Source: Mycobacterium shinjukuense (GTDB lineage Bacteria > Actinomycetota > Actinomycetes > Mycobacteriales > Mycobacteriaceae). From it: a DNA stretch of 64,000 nucleotides. Where the stretch lies: contig NZ_AP022575.1 in assembly GCF_010730055.1 (NCBI RefSeq), positions 1,364,001-1,428,000 on the forward strand. Reading direction: 5' to 3'. This document shows, in pieces, positions 49,828 to 57,934 of the stretch. Under the pieces are notes generated by a model that ran no database searches, had not been told where the DNA came from, and was given only the letters and a program-made list of their open reading frames with translations. A program made the position numbers and the translations under genes. The first letter of the stretch is position 1; every line of letters starts with the position of its first letter.

Positions 49828-50076
49828 TCACAGGCTTTGGTCGATTGACCGGTCCAGATCAGCGCGGAAGCGCCGAGGATCTATGCGTATCCCGGCCCCC
49901 GCCGAGGCAGCGACCTCGTCGCGGGAAACAAAGGTGCGCCGGCCGGCTTTGATGGGACGCAGCTCGGCTACCGGTTCGCCGTTGCGTGTGACGACAAATG
50001 TTTCGCCCGCCGACACGGCATCGATCACCTTGGCGTTGTCGTTGCGCAATTCGCGCTGGGCGATGGTTCGAGACAT
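49828..50076 (-). CDS. VapB-type antitoxin, Phd/YefM family
   Basis: This 82-residue Phd-type antitoxin (TIAQRELRNDNAKVIDAVSAGETFVVTRNGEPVAELRPI) ends in DPRRFRADLDRSIDQSL. I chose the ATG at 50076; the upstream frame is not coding. The AT-rich GTGTAGCGAAATATGCTACTGC region around 50083-50106 contains a TAGC/GCTA half-site pair, a possible operator. Confidence 0.88.
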   Translation of the reverse strand: MSRTIAQRELRNDNAKVIDAVSAGETFVVTRNGEPVAELRPIKAGRRTFVSRDEVAASAGAGIRIDPRRFRADLDRSIDQSL

Positions 50077-50188
50077 CCTGCCAGTGTAGCGAAATATGCT
50101 ACTGCGTGCTACAGGTCCGGGCGCACGCTTGTCCAGCAGCGGTCGAGGATTGAACTTCGGCGGTTTACGAGTCCGGCTAAGGCGCCGG

Positions 50189-51856
50189 TCAATCAAAGAT
50201 GGTCGTCCCGACGCCGGCGGGGCTGTAGTCGATGTACACCCGCCGCGCCGCGAAGGGCAGATACCCGGTGTTCATCAGGCCCGAGGAGATGACCGTTGGG
50301 CGGTAATCGTTGGTGTTGAACGAGTACAGCAGATCACCGCCACTGGTGTAGACCGAAATGTCGGTGTTCGCCGGCAGGGCTCCGGACCCGATCACATACG
50401 ACGGGATGGTTCCGGTCACGCCGCCGGAATCGATGATCGAGGGCACGGGGATGGGAGCACCGCCATTGACCGACACGTACAGCGTGGCAATCGGCGCTCC
50501 GACAATCTCGACGTCGGGGGCAGGTAGCGGGTTGGGGCCGAACCGCAGCTCACGGTCGGGGAAGTTGATGAGCACGCCCTCACCGAGGTCGCCCGGCAAC
50601 GCCATGGTCGGAATGCTGGGCCCCGGGCCCACCGCGTTGGGCCCGATCCCCAAAACCCCGTCCACACCGGCGGGATCGAAATAGGCCTCGAACGGGGTCG
50701 TCGTCGGATTGGCGAAAAACGCCCTGACATATGCCGAAACGGCGTACTGCGATGTCGGCAACGAGAACAGCACGACGTTCACACTGGTGGGCCCGGTGGC
50801 GATGCCGTTGCCGAAATCCACCGTGGTGGTGTAGGAGGCGAAGACATAGACCAGGCCCCCGCTGTAGCCGCTGACACTGAGCTCGGTGGGCAGGCCCATG
50901 CGCAATATTCCCGGTAGTCCCCCGACGTCTTTGGGTAAGACGACAAGACCGGCGGATCCGGTATCAACCAGCACCGGCGTGCTCGGTCCGCCGTTGACCG
51001 AGGTGTAGACCACCGGATGAGCGCCGTTGATGATCGGCATCGCAACGGTTCTGCCGTCCCCACCCGGGCCACTGACCCCGTGCGGACCCCACAACCAGCC
51101 CCCGTGACCTCCAGTGCCGCCAGGGCCACGATTCAACGGGTTCAACACGTCGTCGAGGCCTCCGGCACCACCCCTGCCGCCCGCACCCAACAGGCCCGCG
51201 ACACCACCGGGTCCGCCGACCGCACCGGGCATACCGGCGACGGTCGACACGCCCCCTTCCCCGCCGGGCCCGGCGTGGCCGAACAGCCAGCCACCGTTAC
51301 CGCCGGCCCCGCCGGCGGCGTTGGGCCCACCGGCACCCCCCGCGCCCCCATTGCCGATCAACCCCGCCGCGCCGCCGGCCCCCCCGCCGACCCCCGACAC
51401 CATTGACGAATAGCCGTTGCCGCCGTTGCCATACAACAGCCCGCCGGCCCCGCCGTTCGGCCTGGCGGCCGTCCCGGGTGCGCCGTCGCCGATCAGCGGA
51501 CGCCCTAACAACGCCTGGGTGGGTGTGTTCACCGCGCCCAGCAGATCGTGCTGCGCCGTCTGCAACTGCGGCGCGATCGCGGCCTCGGTGGCCACATACC
51601 ATTCGGCCCCGGAATTCAACGCCAGCACGAACTGTTGATGAAACGCGCTGGCCTGGGCGCTGAGCGCCTGATACTCCTTGCCGAACCCGGCAAACAGCGC
51701 GGCCACCGCCGCCGACACCTCATCGGCGGCGGCCGCCGCGAGCCCGGTGGTGGGCGCGGCGGCCGCCGCGTTGGCCGCGGTCAGCGCCGAATCGATGTTC
51801 GCCAAGGCCGTCGCCGCCGACATCAACGACTCGGGAGCCACGACTAGAAGTGACAC
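50189..51856 (-). CDS. PE_PGRS-type protein with C-terminal aspartic-protease domain
   Basis: This 555-residue protein has three parts. Residues 1-~100 are a PE domain (MSLLVVAPESLMSAATALANIDSALTAAN, with a YxxxD-like secretion region). A short Gly-rich PGRS segment follows (about 115-270, GGAGGxGG units). The C-terminal ~280 residues are a retropepsin/pepsin-like protease domain with active-site motifs VLVDTGSAGLVVLP and IIDSGGVTG. It resembles M. tuberculosis PE_PGRS16 and PE_PGRS35 and the PecA protease of M. marinum, which cleaves PE/PPE substrates after ESX-5 secretion. It diverges from a cutinase gene. Confidence 0.9.
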   Translation of the reverse strand: MSLLVVAPESLMSAATALANIDSALTAANAAAAAPTTGLAAAAADEVSAAVAALFAGFGKEYQALSAQASAFHQQFVLALNSGAEWYVATEAAIAPQLQTAQHDLLGAVNTPTQALLGRPLIGDGAPGTAARPNGGAGGLLYGNGGNGYSSMVSGVGGGAGGAAGLIGNGGAGGAGGPNAAGGAGGNGGWLFGHAGPGGEGGVSTVAGMPGAVGGPGGVAGLLGAGGRGGAGGLDDVLNPLNRGPGGTGGHGGWLWGPHGVSGPGGDGRTVAMPIINGAHPVVYTSVNGGPSTPVLVDTGSAGLVVLPKDVGGLPGILRMGLPTELSVSGYSGGLVYVFASYTTTVDFGNGIATGPTSVNVVLFSLPTSQYAVSAYVRAFFANPTTTPFEAYFDPAGVDGVLGIGPNAVGPGPSIPTMALPGDLGEGVLINFPDRELRFGPNPLPAPDVEIVGAPIATLYVSVNGGAPIPVPSIIDSGGVTGTIPSYVIGSGALPANTDISVYTSGGDLLYSFNTNDYRPTVISSGLMNTGYLPFAARRVYIDYSPAGVGTTIFD

Positions 51857-52017
51857 GCCGCTCCCTTCACGTCAACCGCCGATCCGTGTGCATTAGCGTA
51901 TCCAGTTCCTGGTCCGGCATCTCCGTTTTCACGTACCGCTCCCCCGCCGGGTCGTCGCCGGCGGCTCGGGCCGGACCGCGGACGGCACCGCCGACGGCCA
52001 TATGTCAGCATGTGAGG

Positions 52018-52662
52018 ATGATTGCACGCGGCCTTGCTCACATCGTTGGTGTCGTGGTGGTGACGACGGGGGCGCTGCTGAGCGGGCCCATCGACGGTCC
52101 CGCCGCGTCGGCTGACCCATGTTCTGACGTCGCGGTGGTTTTCGCTCGCGGCACCCACCAGGATCCCGGTCTGGGCGATGTCGGCCAGGCATTCGTTGAC
52201 TCGCTTGGCTCGCAGGTCAAGGGACGGTCGGTCGGGGTCTACGCGGTCAATTACCCCGCCAACGACGACTACCACCGGAGCGCGACCAGCGGCTCCGACG
52301 ACGCGAGCGCGCACGTTCAGGACATCGTCGCCAGCTGCCCGAACACCAAGATCGTGCTGGGCGGATATTCCCAGGGCGCGACCGTGATCAATTTGTCCAC
52401 CTCGGCGATGCCGCCCGCGGTGGCCGATCATGTCGCCGCGGTCGCCCTGTTCGGCGAGCCGTCCAGTGGCTTCTCGCGCATGTTGTGGGGCGGCGGGGCG
52501 TTGCCGACGACCAGCCCGCCGTACCTCCCCAAGACCATCGATTTGTGTGCTCCCGACGATCCGATCTGCTCCCCGGGCGCGAACATCATGGCGCACGTTT
52601 CGTACATACAGTCCGGCATGACAAGCCAAGCAGCGACATTCGCGGCCAACCGGCTCTCCTAG
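52018..52662 (+). CDS. Secreted cutinase CFP21-like (Rv1984c homologue)
   Basis: This 214-residue alpha/beta-hydrolase is exported by a signal peptide (VGVVVVTTGALLSG...ASA-DPC). The triad elements are the Ser in GGYSQGATV, the Asp in CAPDDPIC and the His in IMAHVSY. Disulphide cysteines are placed as in cutinases. The sequence matches M. tuberculosis CFP21 almost throughout (PPAVADHVAAVALFGEPSSGF). I chose the ATG at 52018, with a GTG at 52012 as alternative. It hydrolyses esters or lipids outside the cell. Confidence 0.93.
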   Translation: MIARGLAHIVGVVVVTTGALLSGPIDGPAASADPCSDVAVVFARGTHQDPGLGDVGQAFVDSLGSQVKGRSVGVYAVNYPANDDYHRSATSGSDDASAHVQDIVASCPNTKIVLGGYSQGATVINLSTSAMPPAVADHVAAVALFGEPSSGFSRMLWGGGALPTTSPPYLPKTIDLCAPDDPICSPGANIMAHVSYIQSGMTSQAATFAANRLS

Positions 52663-52666
52663 GTCA

Positions 52667-52686
52667 CCGCCCGCGACATCGGGCGG
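52667..52686 (+). terminator. Hairpin terminator candidate after the cutinase gene
   Basis: CCGCCCG and CGGGCGG form a perfect 7-bp stem with a 6-nt loop, 5 bp after the stop codon. There is no U tract, which is common in mycobacteria. It also lies 26 bp from the 3' end of the convergent enoyl-CoA hydratase gene. Confidence 0.5.
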
Positions 52687-52711
52687 GTGTGGTCCCCGGA
52701 AATGCGCGGTC

Positions 52712-53515
52712 TCAGCAGCTGAACGCGGCCGGGCGGCGCTGCCGGAATGCCGCTGCTGCCTCGACGAAGTCATCCGAGCGCAGCAACACGGTCTGTTCCT
52801 GCACCTCATGTTCGAACGCTGGCCCCAACTGAGTGAGGGTGGCGGCATTGATCGCGTACTTGGCCTTGGCGAACGCCGCCGCCGGACCGCTGAGCAACGC
52901 CTGGATCACCTTGTCCACCTCACCCTCAAGGTCGGCGGGCGGGTGAACCGCGCTGATCAAACCCCAGGCCAGCGCCTCGGCCGCTGGTAGCCGCTCGTTG
53001 AGCAGCGCCAGCCGCATCGCCCGGGCCCGGCCGGCCGCTGCGGCCAGCGTCGCCGACAAACCGCCGTCGGGCACTAGCCCCATCTTGGTGGCGGCGAGGG
53101 TGAAAAACGCGTCCTCAGAAGCCAACACGAGGTCGCATGCCAAGGCCAACGAGACACCCAAGCCGGCTGCTGGCCCCTGTACGACGGCAACGACCGGCTG
53201 GGGCAGCATGGTAATCGCGCGCACCGCGCGATTGGCCTGCTCGGTGAGGTTGATCGCCGGGCCGACGCCATGCCAGTCGTCGACGATCATGCTCGCCCCG
53301 GAACAAAAGCCGCGGCCCTTACCGTCCAGGCGCACCACCTTCACCCGCGGATCGGTGGCAGCGTCCTCCAGCGCATCCGCGATGGCCGTCAGCAGGGGCA
53401 CCGTCAGCGAGTTGAGCGATTCCGGGCGATCAAGGGTCACCGACAGCACACCCCCGGCCAGGCCCACGGACAGGCCCGCCACCGAAGTCAGCGCGTCGAC
53501 GTCGACATACGGCAT
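52712..53515 (-). CDS. Enoyl-CoA hydratase/isomerase family protein
   Basis: This 267-residue crotonase-fold enzyme has the N-terminal strand SVTLDRPESLNSL, the oxyanion-hole segments RGFCSGASM and VQGPAAGLGVSLALACDLVLASEDAFFTLAATKMGLVPDGGLSATL, and C-terminal helices. The catalytic Glu positions of classic hydratases appear partly altered (Gly-Leu-Val-Pro-Asp-Gly-Gly), so the exact reaction is uncertain. I chose the ATG at 53515; 53524 is an alternative. It diverges from an APC permease over an AT-rich palindromic promoter. Confidence 0.87.
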   Translation of the reverse strand: MPYVDVDALTSVAGLSVGLAGGVLSVTLDRPESLNSLTVPLLTAIADALEDAATDPRVKVVRLDGKGRGFCSGASMIVDDWHGVGPAINLTEQANRAVRAITMLPQPVVAVVQGPAAGLGVSLALACDLVLASEDAFFTLAATKMGLVPDGGLSATLAAAAGRARAMRLALLNERLPAAEALAWGLISAVHPPADLEGEVDKVIQALLSGPAAAFAKAKYAINAATLTQLGPAFEHEVQEQTVLLRSDDFVEAAAAFRQRRPAAFSC

Positions 53516-53577
53516 CGTCACCATCCTTACGCAGCGGAGAAACGGTCGCGTTGGCATCTTATACATCGAAGTATCGC

Positions 53578-53591
53578 ATACATTTATGTAT
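53578..53591. promoter_or_regulatory. ATACAT-TT-ATGTAT palindrome in a divergent promoter
   Basis: A perfect 6-2-6 inverted repeat lies between the leftward hydratase and rightward permease genes, with extra TATAC/GTAT half-sites from 53560 on. This resembles a TetR-type operator. No regulator gene is adjacent; a dead TetR fragment lies beyond the permease. Confidence 0.5.
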
Positions 53592-53635
53592 CTTGTATAG
53601 CCCCTGGAGTGGGCGTGTCGTGTCACGGCCAACAC

Positions 53636-55120
53636 ATGGCACGCTTTCTGTTTCGGTGCTTAACCCTTGGTGCGGCGCTCGGTTCGCGGACGGGAGGATG
53701 TGCGATCAGCAAGCTCGGCTTCTGGAGCGTCGTCATGCTCGGGATCAACGCCATCATCGGAGCGGGCATCTTCCTGACTCCCGGAGCGGTGATCAAACTC
53801 GCCGGACCGCTCGCACCGGTTGCGTACACGCTGGCCGGTCTGTTTGCCGGTCTCATGGCGGTCGTCTTTGCGACGGCGGCGCGGTATGTCACAACGAACG
53901 GGGCCTCCTATGCGTATACGACGGCCGCTTTCGGGCCCAGGATCGGCATCTATGTCGGTGTCACCCACGCGATTACGGCCTCCATCGCCTGGGGAGTACT
54001 GGCCTCCGTGTTCGTCTCGACGTTTTTGCGGGTGGCCTTCCCAGGGAGGGACTGGGCCGACAGCGACCGGTTACTCGGCGCGAAGACACTGACGTTTCTT
54101 GCCTTTATCGGTGTGCTGTTGGCTATCAACCTGTTTGGCAATCGGGCGATCGAGTGGGCGAACGCAACGTCCACGCTCGGAAAGGTGTTTGCGCTCTCGT
54201 TCTTTGTCGTCGGCGGGCTGGTCATCATCGTGGTGGGGCACGTGAACAACTATGGAACGTCTCAGGCGGTGTACGAACCGACCCCGTACTGGCTGCTGGG
54301 TGTGGTCGAGGGTGGCACAAGCACCGTCTCGAGCCTGGCGCTTGCCACGATCGTCGCGCTGTACGCATTCACCGGGTTCGAGTCGATCGCGAACGCGGCC
54401 GAGGAGATGGATGCACCGGAGCGAACCCTCCCGCGGGCCATACCACTGGCATTCGTCGCCGTCGGCGTCATCTACCTGTCGGCGTTGACGGTGGCGATGC
54501 TGCTGGGCGCCGACCAGATCGTCGCTTCCCAGGACACGGTGAAGCTGGCCGCGGCCGTCGGAAACGATACCTTTCGAACGATCGTCACGGTTGGCGCCTT
54601 GGCGTCGATGTTCGGCATCAACGTGGCCGCCTCGTTCGGCGCTCCCCGGCTCTGGACCGCACTGGCCGACAGGCGTGTTCTGCCGACCAGGTTGTCGCGC
54701 AAGAACCGTTTCGGTGTACCGATGGTCGCCTTCGCGATCACGGCGTTCCTGGCGCTCGCCTTTCCGCTGTCGCTTCGGTTCGACATCATCAACCTCACCG
54801 GCCTGTCGGTGATCGCCCGATTCGTTCAGTTCATCATCGTGCCGATCGCGCTCATGGCGCTGGCGCGCTCCCGGGCTGCCGAGCATGCGGCGGTAAAACG
54901 AAATGCCTTTACCGACAATGTGTTACCGATCGTCGGTGTTTTGGTGTCGATTGGGTTGGCCGTGTCGTTCGACTTTCGCTCGATTTTCTTGTCGGCGGGT
55001 AACCCCAACTACTACTCGATTAGCTTGGTCGTCATCACCTTTGCCGTCGTGCCGGCGATCGCCTATCGCCACTACTACACGATCCTGAGGCGTACGGACG
55101 ACGCGCCGCGGGCTTGTTAG
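53636..55120 (+). CDS. APC-family amino-acid permease
   Basis: This 494-residue transporter has about twelve membrane helices. The N-terminal FWSVVMLGINAIIGAGIFLTPGAV contains the substrate-binding G-A-G break, followed by ALYAFTGFESIANAAEEMDAPERTLPRAI, both hallmarks of the family. It should import or exchange an amino acid or amine. The ATG at 53636 gives a short N-terminal extension rich in Arg and Cys; no better start is in frame before the first helix. Confidence 0.87.
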   Translation: MARFLFRCLTLGAALGSRTGGCAISKLGFWSVVMLGINAIIGAGIFLTPGAVIKLAGPLAPVAYTLAGLFAGLMAVVFATAARYVTTNGASYAYTTAAFGPRIGIYVGVTHAITASIAWGVLASVFVSTFLRVAFPGRDWADSDRLLGAKTLTFLAFIGVLLAINLFGNRAIEWANATSTLGKVFALSFFVVGGLVIIVVGHVNNYGTSQAVYEPTPYWLLGVVEGGTSTVSSLALATIVALYAFTGFESIANAAEEMDAPERTLPRAIPLAFVAVGVIYLSALTVAMLLGADQIVASQDTVKLAAAVGNDTFRTIVTVGALASMFGINVAASFGAPRLWTALADRRVLPTRLSRKNRFGVPMVAFAITAFLALAFPLSLRFDIINLTGLSVIARFVQFIIVPIALMALARSRAAEHAAVKRNAFTDNVLPIVGVLVSIGLAVSFDFRSIFLSAGNPNYYSISLVVITFAVVPAIAYRHYYTILRRTDDAPRAC

Positions 55121-55389
55121 CGCGGTCTGTGCCATCAGACATGCTCGGCGGCGCCCGGACGGGAGCAGACGGTGACCGACGGCGGTCCGAGCCGGGTTGG
55201 TGGTGCCAGGACTTCCACCCGCATCCCGGGATCGGCAACGCGGCCAAGGGCTTTGAACGCCGATGGGCTGTAGGCCCGCAAGGCGCTGACGAAGCCGTCG
55301 TGCAGGCCCGGCCGCAGCGGGGCCCACGGCAGCAGCAACAGGTGCACCGGTAGTAACAGCGCCGACGACAGCATGAACGAAACGCCGGC

Positions 55390-55684
55390 CCGAGCACCTG
55401 CGGATGATCACCTGGGCACAACTGGAGGGTTTCCCGCTCGCCCAACCGGAGGTGGACGGCCAGCGCGCGCCCGATCGGGGCATCGCCGCCCTGGAACGCG
55501 CGCAGGCCGAGGGACATGTCGACCCCACATGGGAGCCGCAGCAGCTGCTGGTCCTCCTCTTTGCGATCGCCTTGAGTTGGGCACACGGGCCCGACCCCGA
55601 TACGGCAACACCGACGCGGACCTCATCGCCACCCGTCGCGCCGCGGTGGTCGAGGCGGCGGCACGCATCATCAAACGTCCCTGA
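55390..55684 (+). pseudogene. TetR-family regulator fragment, truncated and frameshifted
   Basis: A frame beginning PEHLRMITWAQLEGFPLAQP continues as a TetR C-terminal ligand domain (ALERAQAEGHVDPTWEPQQLLVLLFAIALSWAH). After about 55600 the similarity continues in another frame as DADLIATRRAAVVEAAARIIKRP. The N-terminal DNA-binding half is absent; a stop precedes the fragment at about 55373. The gene is therefore dead. The 270 bp upstream show no recognised gene, only an unassigned minus-strand frame (55135-55374). Confidence 0.6.
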
Positions 55685-55708
55685 CGTGCCGATCGAGACC
55701 GCCGACCG

Positions 55709-56572
55709 CTACTTCGCGAGGGTGAATTGGTTGACGTCGATGTAGCCGACCCGGAACATCTTGGCGCAGCCGGTCAGGTACTTCAGGTAGCGCTGGTAGA
55801 CCTCTTCGGATTGAATCCTGATGGCCTCCTCCTGGTGCGCCTGCAGCGCCGCGGCCCACAAGTCGAGCGTCTTGGCGTAGTGCGGCTGCAGCGACTGGCG
55901 GCGGGTCAGCTTGAAACCCGCCTTCGCGGACTGCTCCTGCACCATCTCGATCGTCGGCGGGTGGCCGCCCGGGAAGATCTCGGTCTGGATGAACTTGAGG
56001 AAACGCGCCAGCCACAACGTAAGCGGCAGGCCGGCGTCGATCATCTGCTGTCTGGTCAACCCGGTGATGGTGTGCAGCAACAGCACGCCGTCGGCCGGCA
56101 GGATCTTGTGGGCCAGCGCGAAGAAGTCGGCGTGACGGTCGTGGCCGAAATGCTCGAACGCGCCGATCGACACGATCCGGTCGACCGGCTCGTCGAATTG
56201 TTCCCAGCCGTTGAGCAGCACCCTTGTGGTGCGTGGACTGTCCAGCTGGTGTAACAGCGTCTGGACGTGGGCGGCCTGGTTCTTCGACAACGTCAGGCCG
56301 ATGACGTTGACGTCGTATTTTTCGATCGCGCGGCGCATGGTGGCGCCCCAGCCGCAGCCGACGTCGAGCAGCGTCATGCCCGGTTGCAGGCCCAGCTTGC
56401 CCAGCGCCAGGTCGATCTTGGCGATCTGGGCCTCTTCCAACGTCATGTCCTCGCGTTCGAAGTAGGCGCAACTGTAGGTCTGGCTCGGATCCAGGAACAG
56501 CCGGAAGAAGTCGTCGGACAAGTCGTAGTGCGCCTGCACGTCCGCGAAATGCGGCGTCAGCTCGTTGGCCAT
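55709..56572 (-). CDS. Mycolic-acid cyclopropane-synthase-family methyltransferase (MmaA2/CmaA-like)
   Basis: This SAM-dependent enzyme of 287 residues has the usual length for CmaA/MmaA/PcaA. The SAM motif is LLDVGCGWGATMRRAIEKYDVNVIGLTLS, and active-site segments are GAFEHFGHDRHADFF, FPGGHPPTIEMV and LQPHYAKTLDLWA. The stretch GLTRQQMIDAGLPLTLWLARFLKFI is closer to MmaA2 than to CmaA1 as I remember them. It modifies double bonds of meromycolate chains on acyl carrier protein. The ATG at 56572 is the family start. It is isolated from the mmaA cluster, so it may be a paralogue. Confidence 0.88.
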   Translation of the reverse strand: MANELTPHFADVQAHYDLSDDFFRLFLDPSQTYSCAYFEREDMTLEEAQIAKIDLALGKLGLQPGMTLLDVGCGWGATMRRAIEKYDVNVIGLTLSKNQAAHVQTLLHQLDSPRTTRVLLNGWEQFDEPVDRIVSIGAFEHFGHDRHADFFALAHKILPADGVLLLHTITGLTRQQMIDAGLPLTLWLARFLKFIQTEIFPGGHPPTIEMVQEQSAKAGFKLTRRQSLQPHYAKTLDLWAAALQAHQEEAIRIQSEEVYQRYLKYLTGCAKMFRVGYIDVNQFTLAK

Positions 56573-56674
56573 GACTTGATGTTCTGCCTTTCCGGACCGA
56601 CGACCGCTCCAGGGCACCAAACCGCTCCGAGGATATCCCCGACCGCACCCGGCGCCAATGGCTACCATCATCGC

Positions 56675-57370
56675 GTGCGCGCCTTGCCTACCCGCAAATC
56701 GGTTGATGTTGGTGTCGCGGCGGCCTTGGTGGCAGCCGCTCTTGCCGTCGCTGCCGCCGTGTTACCGCCCGGGACGCCGGGGGCCGCGGGCTCAGCGGCC
56801 GCGGCACGGTGTCCGCAGGTGGAGGTCGTGTTCGCTCGCGGCCGATTCGAATCGCCCGGGCCGGGCATACTCGGCACTGCGTTCATCAACGCGCTCGGCG
56901 CCAGGGCTGGGGGTAAGAGCCTCGGCAGCTACGCGGTGAAGTACCCCGCCGACTCGGAGATCGACCTCGGCGCCAACGACATGAGCCGCCACATTCAGTA
57001 CATGGTCAACAACTGCCCGGACACCCGCTTGGTGCTGGGCGGCTACTCGCTCGGTGCCGCGGTCACCGACGTGGTCCTCGCGGTACCGATGTCGGCGTTC
57101 GGTTTCGACAGCCCCCTTCCGCCCGGCGCCGACCAACACATCGCGGCCGTGGCGTTGTTCGGCAACGGCAGCCAGTGGGTGGGACCGATTACGAACTTCA
57201 ACCCGGTGTACAACGACAGGACCATCGAGCTGTGCCACGGTGCCGATCCCGTCTGCAATCCGGCCGACCCGAACACCTGGAAAGAGAATTGGCCACAACA
57301 TCTCGCCAATGCCTACGTCCAGGCGGGCATGGCCAACCAGGCCGCCGACTTCGTCGCCAGCAAGCTGTGA
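56675..57370 (+). CDS. Secreted cutinase-family protein
   Basis: This 231-residue exported alpha/beta-hydrolase has a signal (VGVAAALVAAALAVAAAVLPPG... AAA). Triad elements are Ser in GGYSLGAAV (Leu instead of the common Gln), Asp in CHGADPVC, and His in NWPQHLANAY. It is more like Cut3/Cut4-type proteins than CFP21. I chose the GTG at 56675; the long upstream frame is a shadow of the methyltransferase. It diverges from the methyltransferase across about 100 bp. Confidence 0.87.
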   Translation: MRALPTRKSVDVGVAAALVAAALAVAAAVLPPGTPGAAGSAAAARCPQVEVVFARGRFESPGPGILGTAFINALGARAGGKSLGSYAVKYPADSEIDLGANDMSRHIQYMVNNCPDTRLVLGGYSLGAAVTDVVLAVPMSAFGFDSPLPPGADQHIAAVALFGNGSQWVGPITNFNPVYNDRTIELCHGADPVCNPADPNTWKENWPQHLANAYVQAGMANQAADFVASKL

Positions 57371-57609
57371 CGCGCCGCTGAGCGAACGGTGCCGTGACGT
57401 CGGCGCCGGCCGCATCGACCGAGGTGGCGTAATCGCCACCAAGGCCGCGTGACAAAAAATCAAGATGAATATTGGGGAAACGTCAAGTTCAGGACCGCGT
57501 GGCCGGATCGGGCTTGTTGCCGCCGTGGACGCCCCTTTCGTACGGTCTCGGACACGCGAACACATCGACGTGTTCGACCTGGACCCGCGTGTCGCCGAAG
57601 GAAACCCCA

Positions 57610-57909
57610 ATGTCGTTCGTCACTGCGTATCCGGAGTTACTGTCTGCGGCCGCCAGCAACCTCCAGTCGATCGGCGCCGCGCTGAGCGTCGGCAACGCGA
57701 CCGCCGCCGGCCCGACCACCTCGGTGGTTCCGGCGGCCGCCGACGAGGTCTCCGCGCTGACCGCGGCCCGGTTCGCCGCCCATGCCCAGCGGTATCAGGC
57801 GCTGAGCGCTCGTGCGGTCGCGATTCACGAGTCGCTGACGGCCACCTTGGCGGCCAGTGCGGGATCATACGCCGCCACCGAGGCGGCAAACGCAGCGGCG
57901 GCAAATTAG
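57610..57909 (+). CDS. PE family protein
   Basis: This 99-residue protein consists only of the PE domain: MSFVTAYPELLSAAASNLQSIGAALSVGN... VPAAADEVSALTAARFAAHAQRYQALSARAVAIHESL, with Pro-Glu at positions 8-9. It forms a helical-hairpin heterodimer with the PPE protein encoded 25 bp downstream and is exported by a type VII system. The ATG at 57610 is the family start. Confidence 0.92.
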   Translation: MSFVTAYPELLSAAASNLQSIGAALSVGNATAAGPTTSVVPAAADEVSALTAARFAAHAQRYQALSARAVAIHESLTATLAASAGSYAATEAANAAAAN

Positions 57910-57934
57910 TAGGTTGATCACATAGGTAGCAAAC

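Noticed and set aside
53551..55002. Plus-strand frame of 483 codons over the permease gene
   Set aside because: It is highly Arg/Gly-rich with no membrane helices; the permease lies in the frame starting at 53636.
55135..55374. Minus-strand ORF of 79 codons upstream of the TetR remnant
   Set aside because: It has a hydrophobic N-terminus but no SD or recognised family, so it is mentioned only in the pseudogene entry.
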